DNA of 64,000 bases, taken from Pseudescherichia sp031979925 (lineage in GTDB: Bacteria; Pseudomonadota; Gammaproteobacteria; Enterobacterales; Enterobacteriaceae). The stretch lies in NCBI RefSeq assembly GCF_031979925.1, contig NZ_DALZFB010000002.1, positions 434,001 to 498,000 of the forward strand, read 5' to 3'. A program made the position numbers and the translations under genes. Positions 44,035 to 51,415 of the stretch are shown in pieces. The stretch's first letter is position 1; each line of letters starts with the position of its first letter. The notes beneath the pieces are model-generated. The model was not told where the DNA came from. It did no database searches and worked only from the letters and a program-made list of their open reading frames with translations.

Positions 44035-44087
44035 ACTCACTCCTTGTATCCCCGCCGCCTTACGTGCCACGGGGAGAATGCTCTACG

Positions 44088-45194
44088 TTAAACCGGCAGC
44101 GGCAGGCGCTGCTCAATAATGCCGCCGCCCAGGCAAACTTCACCGCTGTAGAAAACAGCGGACTGGCCCGGCGTGACGGCAGCCACCGGCTCGTCAAAAC
44201 GGACCTCGATACGTTCGTCATTCAGCGCGGTGACCGTGCAGGGAATATCAGTCTGGCGATAGCGCGTTTTCACCGTGCAGTGCAGCGTGCCGGTAAAGGT
44301 TTCGCGATCGACCCAGTGCAGCTGCTGGGCAATCAGGCCCACCGACATCAGGCGCGGATGATCGTGACCCTGGGCGACGATCAGTACGTTATTCTCAACG
44401 TCTTTATCGACCACGTACCATGGGTCTTCGCTACCCTCTTTGGTGCCGCCAATACCGAGGCCTTTACGCTGGCCGAGGGTGTGATACATCAGCCCCTGGT
44501 GCTCGCCAATCTCGTCGCCGTCAACGGTGATGATTTTACCCGGCTGGGCAGGCAGGTAGCGACCCAGGAACTCGCGGAATTTACGCTCGCCGATAAAGCA
44601 GATCCCGGTAGAATCTTTCTTCTTAGCGGTGATCAGACCCAGCTCTTCAGCAATTTTCCGCACCTCGGGCTTCTCCAGCTCGCCGACCGGGAAGAGGCTC
44701 TGGGCGATCTGTTCGTGGCCGAGGGTATAGAGGAAGTAACTCTGGTCTTTGTTGCCGTCCAGCCCGCGCAGCAGACGGCTTTTGCCGTCAACGTCTGCCC
44801 GGCGCACGTAGTGGCCGGTGGCGATGTAGTCCGCGCCGAGATCTTCAGCAGCGAACTCGAGGAAGGCTTTAAATTTGATCTCTTTGTTGCAGAGGATATC
44901 CGGGTTTGGCGTGCGTCCGGCCTTGTACTCTTCGAGGAAGTGCTCAAAGACGTTATCCCAGTACTCTGCGGCAAAGTTAACGGTGTGCAGCTCAATGCCG
45001 AGCTTGTCGCACACCGCTTGCGCATCCGCAAGATCGGCGGCGGCGGTGCAGTATTCCTCGCCGTCATCCTCTTCCCAGTTCTTCATGAACAGGCCTTCCA
45101 CCTTATAGCCCTGCTGTTGCAGCAGGTAGGCAGAGACGGAAGAGTCGACACCGCCGGACATCCCGACGATCACTTTTTTTGGGCTTTCAGACAT
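44088..45194 (-). CDS. mnmA: tRNA-specific 2-thiouridylase MnmA
   Basis: Adds sulfur at C2 of U34 in tRNA-Lys, -Glu and -Gln. The PP-loop SGGVDSSV (13-20), the catalytic Cys102 (NPDILCN) and the persulfide cysteine in STGICFIG near residue 199 are visible. Length 368 equals E. coli. hflD follows after 53 bases. Confidence 0.97.
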   Translation of the reverse strand: MSESPKKVIVGMSGGVDSSVSAYLLQQQGYKVEGLFMKNWEEDDGEEYCTAAADLADAQAVCDKLGIELHTVNFAAEYWDNVFEHFLEEYKAGRTPNPDILCNKEIKFKAFLEFAAEDLGADYIATGHYVRRADVDGKSRLLRGLDGNKDQSYFLYTLGHEQIAQSLFPVGELEKPEVRKIAEELGLITAKKKDSTGICFIGERKFREFLGRYLPAQPGKIITVDGDEIGEHQGLMYHTLGQRKGLGIGGTKEGSEDPWYVVDKDVENNVLIVAQGHDHPRLMSVGLIAQQLHWVDRETFTGTLHCTVKTRYRQTDIPCTVTALNDERIEVRFDEPVAAVTPGQSAVFYSGEVCLGGGIIEQRLPLPV

Positions 45195-45249
45195 AGAATA
45201 CTCGCGACATTAAACTTCAAGGCGGCGTATTCTATCATGCCAGCGCGCC

Positions 45250-45708
45250 TCAGGCATCACTTGTAAAAGGCCAGTTAAATTCGCCGATCAGCGCCAGCGG
45301 ATAGCGCTGCCCGCTTTGGTAACAGCGGATACTCTCCGCCACCAGCGGCGAGCGCAGGTTGGAAGCGCTTAAAATCTCATCGGCGCTGACCCACAGGCAG
45401 CGATCGATATCGCCATCGTTAGGCCAGGTAGCGCACGTTTCGTTAAGCTCGATGGCAAACAGAAAGCGCAGGAAGGGGGTATTATCCGGGGCAATCCACT
45501 GGTGCATGCGGATAAAGTGCTGGGGTACGGCATCGATGCCGGTCTCTTCCCAAAGCTCGCGTGCCGCGGCCTGTACCAGCGTTTCATTTGCTTCCAGGTG
45601 TCCGGCAGGCTGGTTCCAGAGCGCCTTATCGTTAATGGTCTCTTCAACCACGAGAAACTTGCCCTGGGCATGCACTACGCAAGCAACGGTTACGTGCGGT
45701 TTAAACAT
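45250..45708 (-). CDS. nudJ: Nudix phosphatase NudJ
   Basis: Nudix hydrolase with thiamine pyrophosphate/HMP-PP and nucleotide phosphatase activity in E. coli. The Nudix box starts GHLEANETLVQAAARE and continues LWEETG (about residues 36-58), matching GX5EX7REUXEEXGU. ATG 45708 gives MFKPHVTVAC; upstream in-frame codons are not homologous. Length 152 residues. It lies 10 bases after rluE. Confidence 0.93.
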   Translation of the reverse strand: MFKPHVTVACVVHAQGKFLVVEETINDKALWNQPAGHLEANETLVQAAARELWEETGIDAVPQHFIRMHQWIAPDNTPFLRFLFAIELNETCATWPNDGDIDRCLWVSADEILSASNLRSPLVAESIRCYQSGQRYPLALIGEFNWPFTSDA

Positions 45709-45718
45709 ACTCTCTTCC

Positions 45719-46372
45719 TTATTCAGCAATATCTCGCCACTCACCGTTAGCGAGATTTTCCAGCGTGTAATTCCCCATAGCGTAACGGATTAGGCGCAGC
45801 GTGGGAAAACCAACGTGCGCAGTCATGCGTCTGACCTGGCGGTTACGCCCTTCATAGAGAGTGATTTTCAGCCAGGCGGTAGGAATAGATTTACGTTCGC
45901 GGATCGGCGGATTGCGAGGCCAGAGCCACGCTGGCTCGCTGACCAACTCGACACCCGCGGGCAAGGTAGGGCCATCGTTGAGCGTCACCCCGTTACGCAG
46001 CGCCGTCAGCGCCTTCTCGTCGGGTTCGCCCTCAACCTGAACGTAGTAGATCTTCCCGGTGCGCTTACCCGGCTGCGTCAGCCGCGCCTGCAATGCGCCG
46101 TCGTTGGTCAGAACCAGCAACCCTTCGCTGTCACGATCGAGACGGCCTGCGGCGTAGACGTCGGCAACGGGAATAAAATCTTTCAACGTGTTGCGGCCAG
46201 CCTCGTCGGTAAACTGCGGCAACACATCGTAGGGTTTATTAAACAAAATCACACGTTTTGGGTGGTTTTTGCCGTTACGTTTGGTGGGTTGTTGTGAGCT
46301 GAATCGCTTAACCCGGTGATCTGTAAAAGAAGTTTTGCGCATGGTATTTTCAGATGTTATCAATTGCCGCAT
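45719..46372 (-). CDS. rluE: 23S rRNA pseudouridine(2457) synthase RluE
   Basis: Makes pseudouridine 2457 in 23S rRNA. The RsuA-family catalytic aspartate is in GRLDRDSEGLL, followed by LYEGRNRQVRRM. The start is placed at ATG 46372, giving 217 residues like E. coli; a second ATG ten codons later (46342) is possible because neither has a clear ribosome-binding site. It is divergent from icd. Confidence 0.92.
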   Translation of the reverse strand: MRQLITSENTMRKTSFTDHRVKRFSSQQPTKRNGKNHPKRVILFNKPYDVLPQFTDEAGRNTLKDFIPVADVYAAGRLDRDSEGLLVLTNDGALQARLTQPGKRTGKIYYVQVEGEPDEKALTALRNGVTLNDGPTLPAGVELVSEPAWLWPRNPPIRERKSIPTAWLKITLYEGRNRQVRRMTAHVGFPTLRLIRYAMGNYTLENLANGEWRDIAE

Positions 46373-46492
46373 TATAGCGGAATAACTTGCGCCTTTCATG
46401 CCAGCCGACAATCAGTTAGTATTGACAGGCCCATTACAATTTATTAACAAAACAGCAGAACGAAAACACGCTCGAACTCGAAGGAGAGGTGA

Positions 46493-47743
46493 ATGGAAAG
46501 CAAAGTAGTTGTTCCGGCGGAAGGTAGTAAGATCACCCTGCAAGACGGCAAGCTGAACGTGCCTAACAATCCGATCATCCCGTTTATCGAAGGTGATGGT
46601 ATCGGTGTGGACGTCACGCCGCCGATGATCAAGGTGGTCGATGCCGCCGTGCAAAAGGCCTACAACGGTGAGCGTAAAATTTCCTGGATGGAAATTTATA
46701 CCGGTGAGAAATCGACCCAGGTGTATGGCCAGGATGTCTGGCTGCCGACTGAGACCCTGGATCTGATCCGTGAGTATCGTGTAGCAATCAAAGGTCCGTT
46801 GACTACTCCAGTCGGCGGCGGTATTCGTTCCCTGAACGTTGCCCTGCGCCAGGAGCTTGACCTTTACGTCTGCCTGCGTCCGGTACGTTACTACCAGGGG
46901 ACGCCAAGCCCGGTTAAACACCCGGAGCTGACCGACATGGTGATCTTCCGTGAAAACTCAGAAGACATCTACGCCGGTATTGAGTGGAAAGCCGACAGCG
47001 CTGACGCTGAGAAAGTGATCAAATTCCTGCGCGAAGAGATGGGCGTGAAGAAAATTCGCTTCCCTGAACATTGCGGTATCGGCATCAAGCCGTGCTCGGA
47101 AGAGGGTACCAAACGTCTGGTGCGCGCTGCCATTGAGTATGCGATCACCAACGACCGTGACTCCGTGACCCTGGTGCACAAAGGCAACATCATGAAGTTC
47201 ACCGAAGGCGCATTCAAAGACTGGGGCTACCAGCTGGCTCAGGAAGAGTTCGGTGGTGAACTGATCGACGGCGGCCCGTGGCAGAAGATTAAAAACCCGA
47301 ACACCGGCAAAGAGATCATCATTAAAGATGTGATCGCCGATGCGTTCCTGCAGCAGATCCTGCTGCGTCCGGCCGAATATGACGTGATTGCCTGTATGAA
47401 CCTGAACGGTGACTACATCTCCGACGCCCTGGCAGCTCAGGTTGGCGGGATCGGCATCGCACCGGGTGCGAACATTGGCGACGAGTGCGCACTGTTTGAA
47501 GCAACCCATGGTACTGCACCGAAATACGCAGGCCAGGACAAGGTCAACCCAGGCTCGATCATCCTCTCCGCTGAGATGATGCTCCGCCACATGGAGTGGT
47601 TCGAAGCCGCAGACCTGATCGTTAAAGGCATGGAAGGCGCGATTAACAACAAAACCGTGACCTATGACTTTGAACGTCTGATGGACGGCGCTAAACTGCT
47701 GAAATGCTCAGAGTTTGGTGACGCGATCGTCGCGAATATGTAA
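46493..47743 (+). CDS. icd: Isocitrate dehydrogenase (NADP+)
   Basis: TCA-cycle enzyme that decarboxylates isocitrate to 2-oxoglutarate. The regulatory serine phosphorylated by AceK lies in GGIRSLNVALRQ (S113 in E. coli). Isocitrate and metal residues (LRPVRYYQG; HKGNIMKFTEG; DAFLQQIL) and the NADP-binding GTAPKYAGQDKVNPGS stretch are present. Length 416 equals E. coli. The 3' end is intact; in E. coli the prophage e14 integrates there, but no prophage follows here. Confidence 0.98.
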   Translation: MESKVVVPAEGSKITLQDGKLNVPNNPIIPFIEGDGIGVDVTPPMIKVVDAAVQKAYNGERKISWMEIYTGEKSTQVYGQDVWLPTETLDLIREYRVAIKGPLTTPVGGGIRSLNVALRQELDLYVCLRPVRYYQGTPSPVKHPELTDMVIFRENSEDIYAGIEWKADSADAEKVIKFLREEMGVKKIRFPEHCGIGIKPCSEEGTKRLVRAAIEYAITNDRDSVTLVHKGNIMKFTEGAFKDWGYQLAQEEFGGELIDGGPWQKIKNPNTGKEIIIKDVIADAFLQQILLRPAEYDVIACMNLNGDYISDALAAQVGGIGIAPGANIGDECALFEATHGTAPKYAGQDKVNPGSIILSAEMMLRHMEWFEAADLIVKGMEGAINNKTVTYDFERLMDGAKLLKCSEFGDAIVANM

Positions 47744-47764
47744 TCAGCTCCGCGGTTAGATGAT

Positions 47765-47793
47765 AACGGGAGCCAGTGTGCTCCCGTTTTTTA
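47765..47793 (+). terminator. Terminator of icd
   Basis: AACGGGAGC pairs with GCTCCCGTT around CAGTGT and is followed by T residues. A near copy occurs at 50441-50470. Confidence 0.92.
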
Positions 47794-47799
47794 TTGCCG

Positions 47800-48600
47800 C
47801 TAATACCCCTTCAGCACACCAAGCAACGTGCTGCGCTGCCTGAACCACGCCGCAAAGAAGCCGATGATAATGAGAAACTCGGCAAGATCGCCGCCATAAT
47901 ACATCCACTGCGCGGCCGCCTGTATCTCCTCAAGGCTGGCCGAGGTGCCCTGCGGGTACCCATACCCGTACATTAGCTTGCCAAGAATCGCGTGCGCGGC
48001 GGTAGCTAAGAAAATCACTATCAGCCGGACGTTTCTCGACGGACGATGGGGGGCAGGATCCGGCCCGGCGACCGACCAGGTAAACAGGTAGCCGGAGAGG
48101 ACAAAATGCACGTGGAGAAAAATAAACAGCACGGGATCGCCCATGCTCAACGCGTAAAAGGGAGTGAGGTAGAGCAGGTACATCCCGCCTATATCCAGAA
48201 ACGCAGCGGTAACCGGGTGGATCAAAAAACGTATCGGGCGAATGCGGAGCAAGTTCATAATGCCGCGAGCCGTACGCGCGGGCACGCTGCGTAGCAAAAG
48301 CGAACCCGGTGCGCCAAATACCAGCCCGAGAGGTCCAAACATCCCTAAAAACAGGTGCTGCAACATATGGCCGCGCAGATCGTGATGGGCCCAGCTTGCC
48401 AGAGGCGGCAGCATGGCGGCCACGATCAACAGGGTTCCAGCGGTAAAGCTGGCGATGCGCCAGGTGCTCCAGCGAGCGGTACGGCGTATGCGCAGGGCGG
48501 CGAAGAGATAAAAGCAGAGCAGCACCAGAGGAACAATCACCAGTAGAATGAACAGCGCGAAAGAAGGTGCGCTTTCTGGATGGTGCATCATCGGCTCCAC
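47800..48600 (-). CDS. CtaG-like cytochrome c oxidase assembly protein (caa3 family)
   Basis: Multispanning membrane protein of 266 residues with about seven hydrophobic segments, fitting the caa3_CtaG family (ASWAHHDLRGHMLQHLFLG; HVHFVLSGYLF; HAILGKLMYGYG). Conserved histidines could bind copper. In Bacillus such proteins help assemble caa3 oxidase, but Enterobacteriaceae usually lack that oxidase, so the role here is unknown. The start is GTG 48600, three bases after the DUF2243 stop, with AAGGGG upstream; ATG 48591 is an alternative. Confidence 0.8.
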   Translation of the reverse strand: MEPMMHHPESAPSFALFILLVIVPLVLLCFYLFAALRIRRTARWSTWRIASFTAGTLLIVAAMLPPLASWAHHDLRGHMLQHLFLGMFGPLGLVFGAPGSLLLRSVPARTARGIMNLLRIRPIRFLIHPVTAAFLDIGGMYLLYLTPFYALSMGDPVLFIFLHVHFVLSGYLFTWSVAGPDPAPHRPSRNVRLIVIFLATAAHAILGKLMYGYGYPQGTSASLEEIQAAAQWMYYGGDLAEFLIIIGFFAAWFRQRSTLLGVLKGY

Positions 48601-48603
48601 GAC

Positions 48604-49068
48604 TCAACCCCTTGCCATACGTTGTGCGCGACGCCATATCAAATAACCTGCCAGTAACAGCAGCAGAGCAACCCCGTTCCAGATAAGGTCGTAGAGCAGA
48701 ACGTTGTCAACGTAGCGGATCTGATGCAGCCTGAGCAGCTTGTGATCGACAATCCCGTCAAACAGCTGAAAACCACCCATGCCAAAAACGAATCCTGCCC
48801 ATGCGGCTGTCCGGTTTAGCGTGCCGCGGCGATGAAGCCTGGCAAACATAAAAAAGCCGAGCACAAATAAGATCAGCTCAGCGGAGTGCAGCAGCCCATC
48901 CGAGAGCAGGCTAAAAGCCGGCGTACCCCAGTCAAAAAAGTGATGCCAGGCGAGAATCTGATGGAACACCACCTCATCAATCGCCGCCATCATACCGATG
49001 CCAAGTGGAACGGTGGCTGTTAGCGATCGTTTTAAGTCGGAATGACGAGCAGACGTTAATGGCGGCAT
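48604..49068 (-). CDS. DUF2243 membrane protein
   Basis: A 154-residue membrane protein of four hydrophobic segments, with the DUF2243 pattern GMMAAIDEVVFHQILAWHHF (read at about 24-44) and FDGIVDHKLLRLHQIR. Histidines in these motifs suggest metal or heme contact. The ATG at 49068 has AGGAGAG upstream. It is first in a two-gene operon with the CtaG-like gene; the two families are commonly found together. Function unknown. Confidence 0.8.
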   Translation of the reverse strand: MPPLTSARHSDLKRSLTATVPLGIGMMAAIDEVVFHQILAWHHFFDWGTPAFSLLSDGLLHSAELILFVLGFFMFARLHRRGTLNRTAAWAGFVFGMGGFQLFDGIVDHKLLRLHQIRYVDNVLLYDLIWNGVALLLLLAGYLIWRRAQRMARG

Positions 49069-49208
49069 TGCGCTCTCCTGAGCAAGATTAAAATCTTAAT
49101 TAAGAAGCGTAGTTGAAAACAACCGGGTTCCGGAGACATGTTGCTGGCAAAGGTGCTAATCTGCTGATTTGTTAAGGCTGTTTGATAATCAGAGGGAAAT
49201 TATCCGCA

Positions 49209-49763
49209 ATGGAGATTACGTTAGTAAGGCATGGCAAACCCGATTTGAAGAAGTCTGGCAGCGTGAGTGCGGCAGGCATGGGAGAGTGGGTATTGGCATA
49301 CGATGCGTCCCGTATTTCTGGCTCGCCAGGGTCTGCGGCCAACGCGGCGTGTCAAAACAGTAATCTCATCGTCAGCAGTCCGCTTCCTCGGGCAACTTCC
49401 TCCCTTGAGACCCTGGGCGTGAAGCCGGATCTTATTTTAAATGAGCTGAGCGAAGCTCCACTGCCCATCTTCAACGTACCGACGATTAAACTGTCGCCAT
49501 CACTGTGGCTAATACTCTTCAGGCTGCTATGGCTGGCAGGCGCTTCGTCGAGCAGTGAGTCCTGCTCTGATGCGAAACAGAGAGCTAAAAGAGTCGCCGA
49601 TCGCCTAACGGCGCTGGCCGATGAACACGATCGCGTTCTCAGCATGGGGCACGGCATCATGAACAAACTGATATCCAAAGAGCTGGAGCGTGCTGGCTGG
49701 GAAAAAGTGACGGATGGGAAACCGGGTTACTGGGGAACGGTAAGATACTGCTATAAAACGTGA
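49209..49763 (+). CDS. Histidine phosphatase family protein
   Basis: Phosphoglycerate-mutase-like fold, 184 residues. The nucleophile motif is LVRHGKP near residue 5-10, a second arginine lies in SSPLPRA, and the second catalytic histidine in SMGHG. It is close to phosphohistidine phosphatases/alpha-ribazole-type enzymes, without enough to name a substrate. Start placed at ATG 49209; an upstream in-frame ATG at 49182 exists. Confidence 0.72.
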   Translation: MEITLVRHGKPDLKKSGSVSAAGMGEWVLAYDASRISGSPGSAANAACQNSNLIVSSPLPRATSSLETLGVKPDLILNELSEAPLPIFNVPTIKLSPSLWLILFRLLWLAGASSSSESCSDAKQRAKRVADRLTALADEHDRVLSMGHGIMNKLISKELERAGWEKVTDGKPGYWGTVRYCYKT

Positions 49764-49809
49764 GCCAGATGAATCTTCTTTCTCATCACCGTAGCGTAAA
49801 GATTGCATA

Positions 49810-49828
49810 ATGCGACAAAATGTCGCAT
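49810..49828. promoter_or_regulatory. Perfect palindrome, probable toxin-antitoxin operator
   Basis: ATGCGACA-AAA-TGTCGCAT is a perfect 8+8 palindrome, 67 bases upstream of the ParD-like antitoxin gene. Antitoxins of this class usually repress their own promoter at such repeats. Confidence 0.65.
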
Positions 49829-49895
49829 ATTGATTTGCGCACGCTTTGCATACAAATTTTCCACGCAAGGTGATTAAATCCGGGAGACAGGTGAT

Positions 49896-50132
49896 ATGGC
49901 CATAAGCATTCGTTTAGACGACGACTTCGTTAGCGACGTAAAGATTCATGCTGAAGCTGCAAACCGCAGCGTTCCCAGGCAAATTGAGCACTGGGCAAAA
50001 ATAGGGCGGATTGCGGAGGATAACCCCGACCTTCCCTATAGCTTTATCAGTGAAACCCTGCTGGCGCAAAGCGAAGTTAAAAACCAGAAGGTAACGCGAT
50101 ATGCCAGAAGGACAGGGCGTTCAAAAGATTGA
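49896..50132 (+). CDS. ParD-like antitoxin
   Basis: A 78-residue protein beginning MAISIRLDDDFVSDVKIHAE, the ribbon-helix-helix pattern of ParD-like antitoxins, followed by RSVPRQIEHWAKIG. The basic C-terminal tail probably wraps the toxin. It overlaps the toxin gene by 32 bases. Confidence 0.82.
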   Translation: MAISIRLDDDFVSDVKIHAEAANRSVPRQIEHWAKIGRIAEDNPDLPYSFISETLLAQSEVKNQKVTRYARRTGRSKD

Positions 50133-50385
50133 TGTTTATCAGAGTCGCCGTTTCGAAAAAGCACTGGATAAACTTCCTGCCACCTTACTGAAGGTGGTGG
50201 AGGATAAAATCGATAAAATCATTGATAACCCAGCTATAGGCGAGCAGAAGAGAGGCGACCTCAGTTTTCTCTGGGTTCATAAATTTCAGCTGAATAAACA
50301 GCAGGTGCTTCTGGGATATAGTTGGGTCAAGGGTAAGCTGGAGCTATACCTGCTCAGCATCGGCCCGCACGAAAATTTCTATTAA
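50101..50385 (+). CDS. RelE/ParE-family toxin
   Basis: A 94-residue protein with the RelE fold: SRRFEKALDKLP near the start, GDLSFLWVHKFQLNKQQVLLGYSW in the beta-sheet, and LYLLSIGPHENFY at the C-terminus. The pair with the upstream antitoxin makes a type II toxin-antitoxin operon. Whether it cuts mRNA or inhibits gyrase cannot be told from the sequence. Confidence 0.82.
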   Translation: MPEGQGVQKIDVYQSRRFEKALDKLPATLLKVVEDKIDKIIDNPAIGEQKRGDLSFLWVHKFQLNKQQVLLGYSWVKGKLELYLLSIGPHENFY

Positions 50386-50440
50386 GATCAGAAAAATAAT
50401 CGAAAGGGCGACTTGAAGCTTATCGGTTAATCAAGAAAAC

Positions 50441-50470
50441 AAAAACGGGAGCCAGTCGGTTCCCGTTTTT
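50441..50470 (+). terminator. Terminator after the toxin-antitoxin operon
   Basis: AAAAACGGGA and TCCCGTTTTT are perfect arms around GCCAGTCGGT, and the hairpin works on both strands. It resembles the icd terminator (shared ACGGGAGCCAGT). Confidence 0.88.
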
Positions 50471-50501
50471 ATTACCTATGACAACCCGGTCTGAAACAGC
50501 G

Positions 50502-50594
50502 TCAAAACCAGTTGTACTTAGAAGAGAGTGTCAGAAAGAGACCCGCTGCGGCTAACACATTCAGCAAGACTACCGTTCTGCTTGATACATTCAT
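50502..50594 (-). CDS. yncL: YncL-like small membrane protein (30 residues)
   Basis: Minus-strand frame MNVSSRTVVLLNVLAAAGLF then LTLSSKYNWF, 30 residues, preceded by AAAGGAC. The N-terminus matches E. coli YncL (31 residues) in my memory. One membrane segment (about 8-24) with a positive N-terminal side and a tryptophan-phenylalanine end. YncL is a stress-associated inner-membrane microprotein of unknown function. In K-12 it sits elsewhere. Confidence 0.7.
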   Translation of the reverse strand: MNVSSRTVVLLNVLAAAGLFLTLSSKYNWF

Positions 50595-50788
50595 TGTTGC
50601 GTCCTTTCGGTTAAGTGACGGGGAGTTTAAACCAATTCAATGAAGTAAAAACTACCAAAAATAGTGTATGCCAAACGACAATGATTTCACGATGATTGCC
50701 GGACATTTACAATGAGAGAAGTATAGACGGCGATCGTCTGACGTAAAGTATGATTTAGGCATCTTTTACATAACCATGGAGAAACCCC

Positions 50789-51415
50789 GTGACCATTTAT
50801 GACTCCCTGCTGGCGTTTACGCTGGCTGCCGCGCTGCTTACCCTGACGCCAGGGCTGGATACCGCGCTGGTGTTGCGCACCGCCTCGGTGGAGAGCCGGG
50901 CACAGGCGTTTAAAGTGGCACTGGGTATCAATGCCGGCTGCTTTATCTGGGGAGCAATGGTGGCGTTTGGTCTCGGAGCGCTAATCGCCGTCTCTGAACT
51001 GGCCTATTCGATTCTAAAATACTGCGGCGCGGCCTACCTCTGCTGGCTGGGAGTAAACATGCTGCTGAGCCGCGGAGGTGGGTTAACCGCCGCGGTGGAG
51101 GGCAATGCGCCAAAAGCAAAGCAGAGCGGGTTTATGAAGGGGCTGCTGGGTAATCTGTTAAACCCTAAAATGGGCGTTTTTTACGTCTCCTTCTTACCGC
51201 AGTTTATTCCCCATGGTCAGCCGTTAATCGCCTGGACCTTTGGGCTGGTGGCGATCCACGTGGTGTTGGGCCAGACATGGTCGACGGTACTGATTCTGGC
51301 GACGCGCCCGCTGGGCCGCTTCCTGAAGCGCAGCGCGGTAATGCGCTGGATGGATCGCACGACCGGCACGCTGTTTATTCTCTTTGCCGCTAAACTCGCG
51401 CTGAGTAAACGCTAA
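50789..51415 (+). CDS. LysE/RhtB-family amino-acid exporter
   Basis: Membrane protein of 208 residues with about six segments. The family's early LTLTPGLDTALVLR motif (PG at 20s) and LLGNLLNPKMGVFYVSFLPQFI are clear. It probably exports amino acids; the substrate is unknown, and it differs from LeuE (YeaS). GTG start at 50789 has GGAG 7 bases upstream. It overlaps the end of the convergent phosphodiesterase gene by 4 bases. Confidence 0.85.
   Translation: MTIYDSLLAFTLAAALLTLTPGLDTALVLRTASVESRAQAFKVALGINAGCFIWGAMVAFGLGALIAVSELAYSILKYCGAAYLCWLGVNMLLSRGGGLTAAVEGNAPKAKQSGFMKGLLGNLLNPKMGVFYVSFLPQFIPHGQPLIAWTFGLVAIHVVLGQTWSTVLILATRPLGRFLKRSAVMRWMDRTTGTLFILFAAKLALSKR

Noticed and set aside
47600..47743. 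Prophage attachment in the icd 3' end
   Set aside because: The site is intact, with no integrase or duplicated icd end nearby; the only hint is the similar terminator at 50441.
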